A DNA stretch of 64,000 nucleotides from NCBI GenBank assembly GCA_017993715.1, contig JAGOME010000003.1, positions 1-64,000 on the forward strand, written 5' to 3'. The position numbers were made by a program, and so were the translations under genes. Within the stretch, counting starts at the first letter, position 1. Every line of letters begins with the position of its first letter. Source of the stretch: Phycicoccus sp. (lineage in GTDB: Bacteria; Actinomycetota; Actinomycetes; Actinomycetales; Dermatophilaceae). The notes beneath the pieces are model-generated. The model saw only the letters and a program-made list of their open reading frames with translations. It had not been told where the DNA came from and made no database searches. Positions 62,825-64,000 of this stretch are shown in pieces.

Positions 62825-64000
62825 GTGCCTGCGACTGATCCGATGACGCCGCCCGTCGTCGCTGTCGTCGTCACCTGGAACCGTCGCGACCTGCTCGTGC
62901 GCGCTCTCGACGCGGTTCTGTCGCAGGACCCGGCCCCCGCGGCGGTCGTCGTCGTCGACAACGCCTCGACTGACGGCTCGGCTGACCTCGTCGCCCAGGA
63001 GTATCCCGCCGTCGACCTGGTGCGCCTCGAACGCAATACCGGAGGCGCGGGCGGCTTCGCGATCGGGATCGCCCGAGCGCTCGATCTCGGTGCCGACGCG
63101 GTGTGGATCATGGACGACGACACCATCCCGCAGTCGGGTGCGCTCGGCGCGCTGGTCCGTGCTCGGTGGCGGCTGCAGGCCCGCGCCGCCGACGGATTGC
63201 CCCCAGCCGTTGTCGCGAGCCGGGTGGAGTGGATCGACGGTCGCCCCCACCCCATGAACACGCCGCGCAGCCACCCGTTTGCTGGGGCTGCGGTGCGGGA
63301 GCTGGCGGCCTCCGCCGACTGTCTGCCGATCCGGACCGCCTCATTCGTGTCGCTGCTTCTCGATGCGGATCGCATCCGCGAGGTGGGTCTGCCGGTCGCC
63401 GACTTCTTCCTGTGGAACGACGACTTTGAGTACACCGCGCGGCTGATCCGCGGACGCCTGGGAGTCCTGTGCCCGGCGTCTGTGGTCCGACACGAGACCA
63501 AGAAGTTCGGCGGTGCCGATGTCGACCCCGGACCGCGGTTCTACAACGAAGTCCGCAACAAGGTGTGGACGTTCACCCGCAGCAGCGCACTCGCGCCCGG
63601 GGAAAAGGTCGTGTATGCCGGCTCGACTGCTCGACGCTGGGTGCGGACCTTCGCCTCGTCGTCGGACAAGGGCACCCTGCGCGAAGGCCTCATGCGTGGG
63701 CTGCGTGATGGGCTGTCCGCCGGACCTCGTGGGACCGATGTCGTTCTGGGCGAGGCGAATCCCTCAGTCCTGCCGAATGCCGTGCGGGTGTCCCGTCCAG
63801 CGCCGCTGGCTCCCGGACAGTCGTTCTCCGTGCTGTTGCCGGTGTATGCCAACGATGACGCCGCGGCCTTCCTGAGGTCCTATCGCTCGGTGACGGTCGA
63901 CCAGACGCGCCGGCCCGATGAGGTCGTCATCGTCGTGGACGGCCCGGTGGGGCGTGAGCTCGACGAGACGCTGGCCCAGATCGAGACCTCGGCGTTCGCC
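62825..64000 (+). CDS. glfT1: GlfT1-like galactofuranosyltransferase fused to a second GT2 domain (3' end missing)
   Basis: The frame runs off the window; 392 residues are visible. Residues 1-290 match mycobacterial GlfT1, which adds the first two Galf units to the linker lipid: AVVVTWNRRDLLVRALDAVL, VDNASTDGSADL, DDD at 97-99 (WIMDDDTIP), PHPMNTPRSHPF, FFLWNDDFEYTARLIRGRLG and FYNEVRNKVWTFTRSS. From about residue 332 a second GT2 domain begins (SFSVLLPVYANDDAAAFLRS, then EVVIVVDGPV), so this is a two-transferase fusion, not a stand-alone GlfT1 of about 300 residues. With glfT2 and Wzm-Wzt in block I it points to galactan synthesis. Confidence 0.82.
   Translation, partial: MPATDPMTPPVVAVVVTWNRRDLLVRALDAVLSQDPAPAAVVVVDNASTDGSADLVAQEYPAVDLVRLERNTGGAGGFAIGIARALDLGADAVWIMDDDTIPQSGALGALVRARWRLQARAADGLPPAVVASRVEWIDGRPHPMNTPRSHPFAGAAVRELAASADCLPIRTASFVSLLLDADRIREVGLPVADFFLWNDDFEYTARLIRGRLGVLCPASVVRHETKKFGGADVDPGPRFYNEVRNKVWTFTRSSALAPGEKVVYAGSTARRWVRTFASSSDKGTLREGLMRGLRDGLSAGPRGTDVVLGEANPSVLPNAVRVSRPAPLAPGQSFSVLLPVYANDDAAAFLRSYRSVTVDQTRRPDEVVIVVDGPVGRELDETLAQIETSAFA

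Overview
High-GC actinobacterial chromosome, most like the Intrasporangiaceae/Micrococcales by my reading. The grounds are base composition, GTG starts, F420 genes (fbiC and a luciferase-like oxidoreductase), a monomeric isocitrate dehydrogenase, an acyl-CoA carboxylase epsilon subunit, an Rv1264-type adenylate cyclase, and leaderless promoters of the form TAnnnT placed 6-7 nt before the start codon. No rRNA, tRNA, CRISPR or recognisable transposase gene was seen.

Layout. 1-9.3 kb: end of fbiC, an unknown membrane protein, a three-gene operon of small anchored proteins, pcrA and a lipase. 9.3-12.7 kb: sucC-sucD and a DUF6350 membrane gene. 12.7-29.5 kb: polysaccharide block I. It holds wecB, a Wzz-like protein, a polymerase/ligase, a Wzm-Wzt exporter beside a GlfT2-like galactofuranosyltransferase, and a 4,6-dehydratase/aminotransferase/phosphoglycosyltransferase set of the PglF-E-C type. 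It also holds a DUF6541 protein and a flippase. 29.7-39.6 kb: purN, purH (behind a ZTP riboswitch), folD, DUF3017, a DUF559 endonuclease-like gene in a repeat-bounded unit, mdh, ugd and idh. 39.7-52 kb: polysaccharide block II. Nine tightly overlapping genes encode UDP-N-acetyl-L-fucosamine synthesis (CapE/F/G type), three glycosyltransferases, a Wzy and a Wzx. They are divergent from a BY-kinase, which is followed by a convergent tyrosine phosphatase. 52-64 kb: acyl-CoA carboxylase beta and epsilon, birA, adenylate cyclase, a two-component system, gtrA, purK-purE, a CoA-binding protein, an F420 oxidoreductase, an acyl-CoA dehydrogenase, and a GlfT1-like glycosyltransferase that runs off the end.

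How it fits together. Housekeeping purine, folate and TCA genes form a backbone whose order (pcrA, sucCD, DUF6350, purN, purH, folD, DUF3017, mdh) is common in actinobacteria. The two envelope-polysaccharide blocks interrupt or follow it. Ugd, CapE/F/G, WecB and the PglF/E-like enzymes supply nucleotide sugars. PglC-like and other transferases, two flippases, two polymerases and one ABC exporter use them. The kinase/phosphatase pair is the expected control of chain length. GlfT1- and GlfT2-like enzymes plus Wzm-Wzt suggest a lipid-linked galactofuranan.

Most notable. (1) A 70-bp repeat (17-bp stem, 7-nt loop, 29-bp tail) occurs four times. Two copies in inverted orientation, with perfect 22-bp outer ends, bracket the DUF559 gene like a mobile unit. 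(2) The octamer GAATGCCG/CGGCATTC occurs about 50 times in 64 kb, roughly twenty times the base-composition expectation. (3) accD and birA share two back-to-back, partly overlapping -10 boxes with 23 bp between their start codons.
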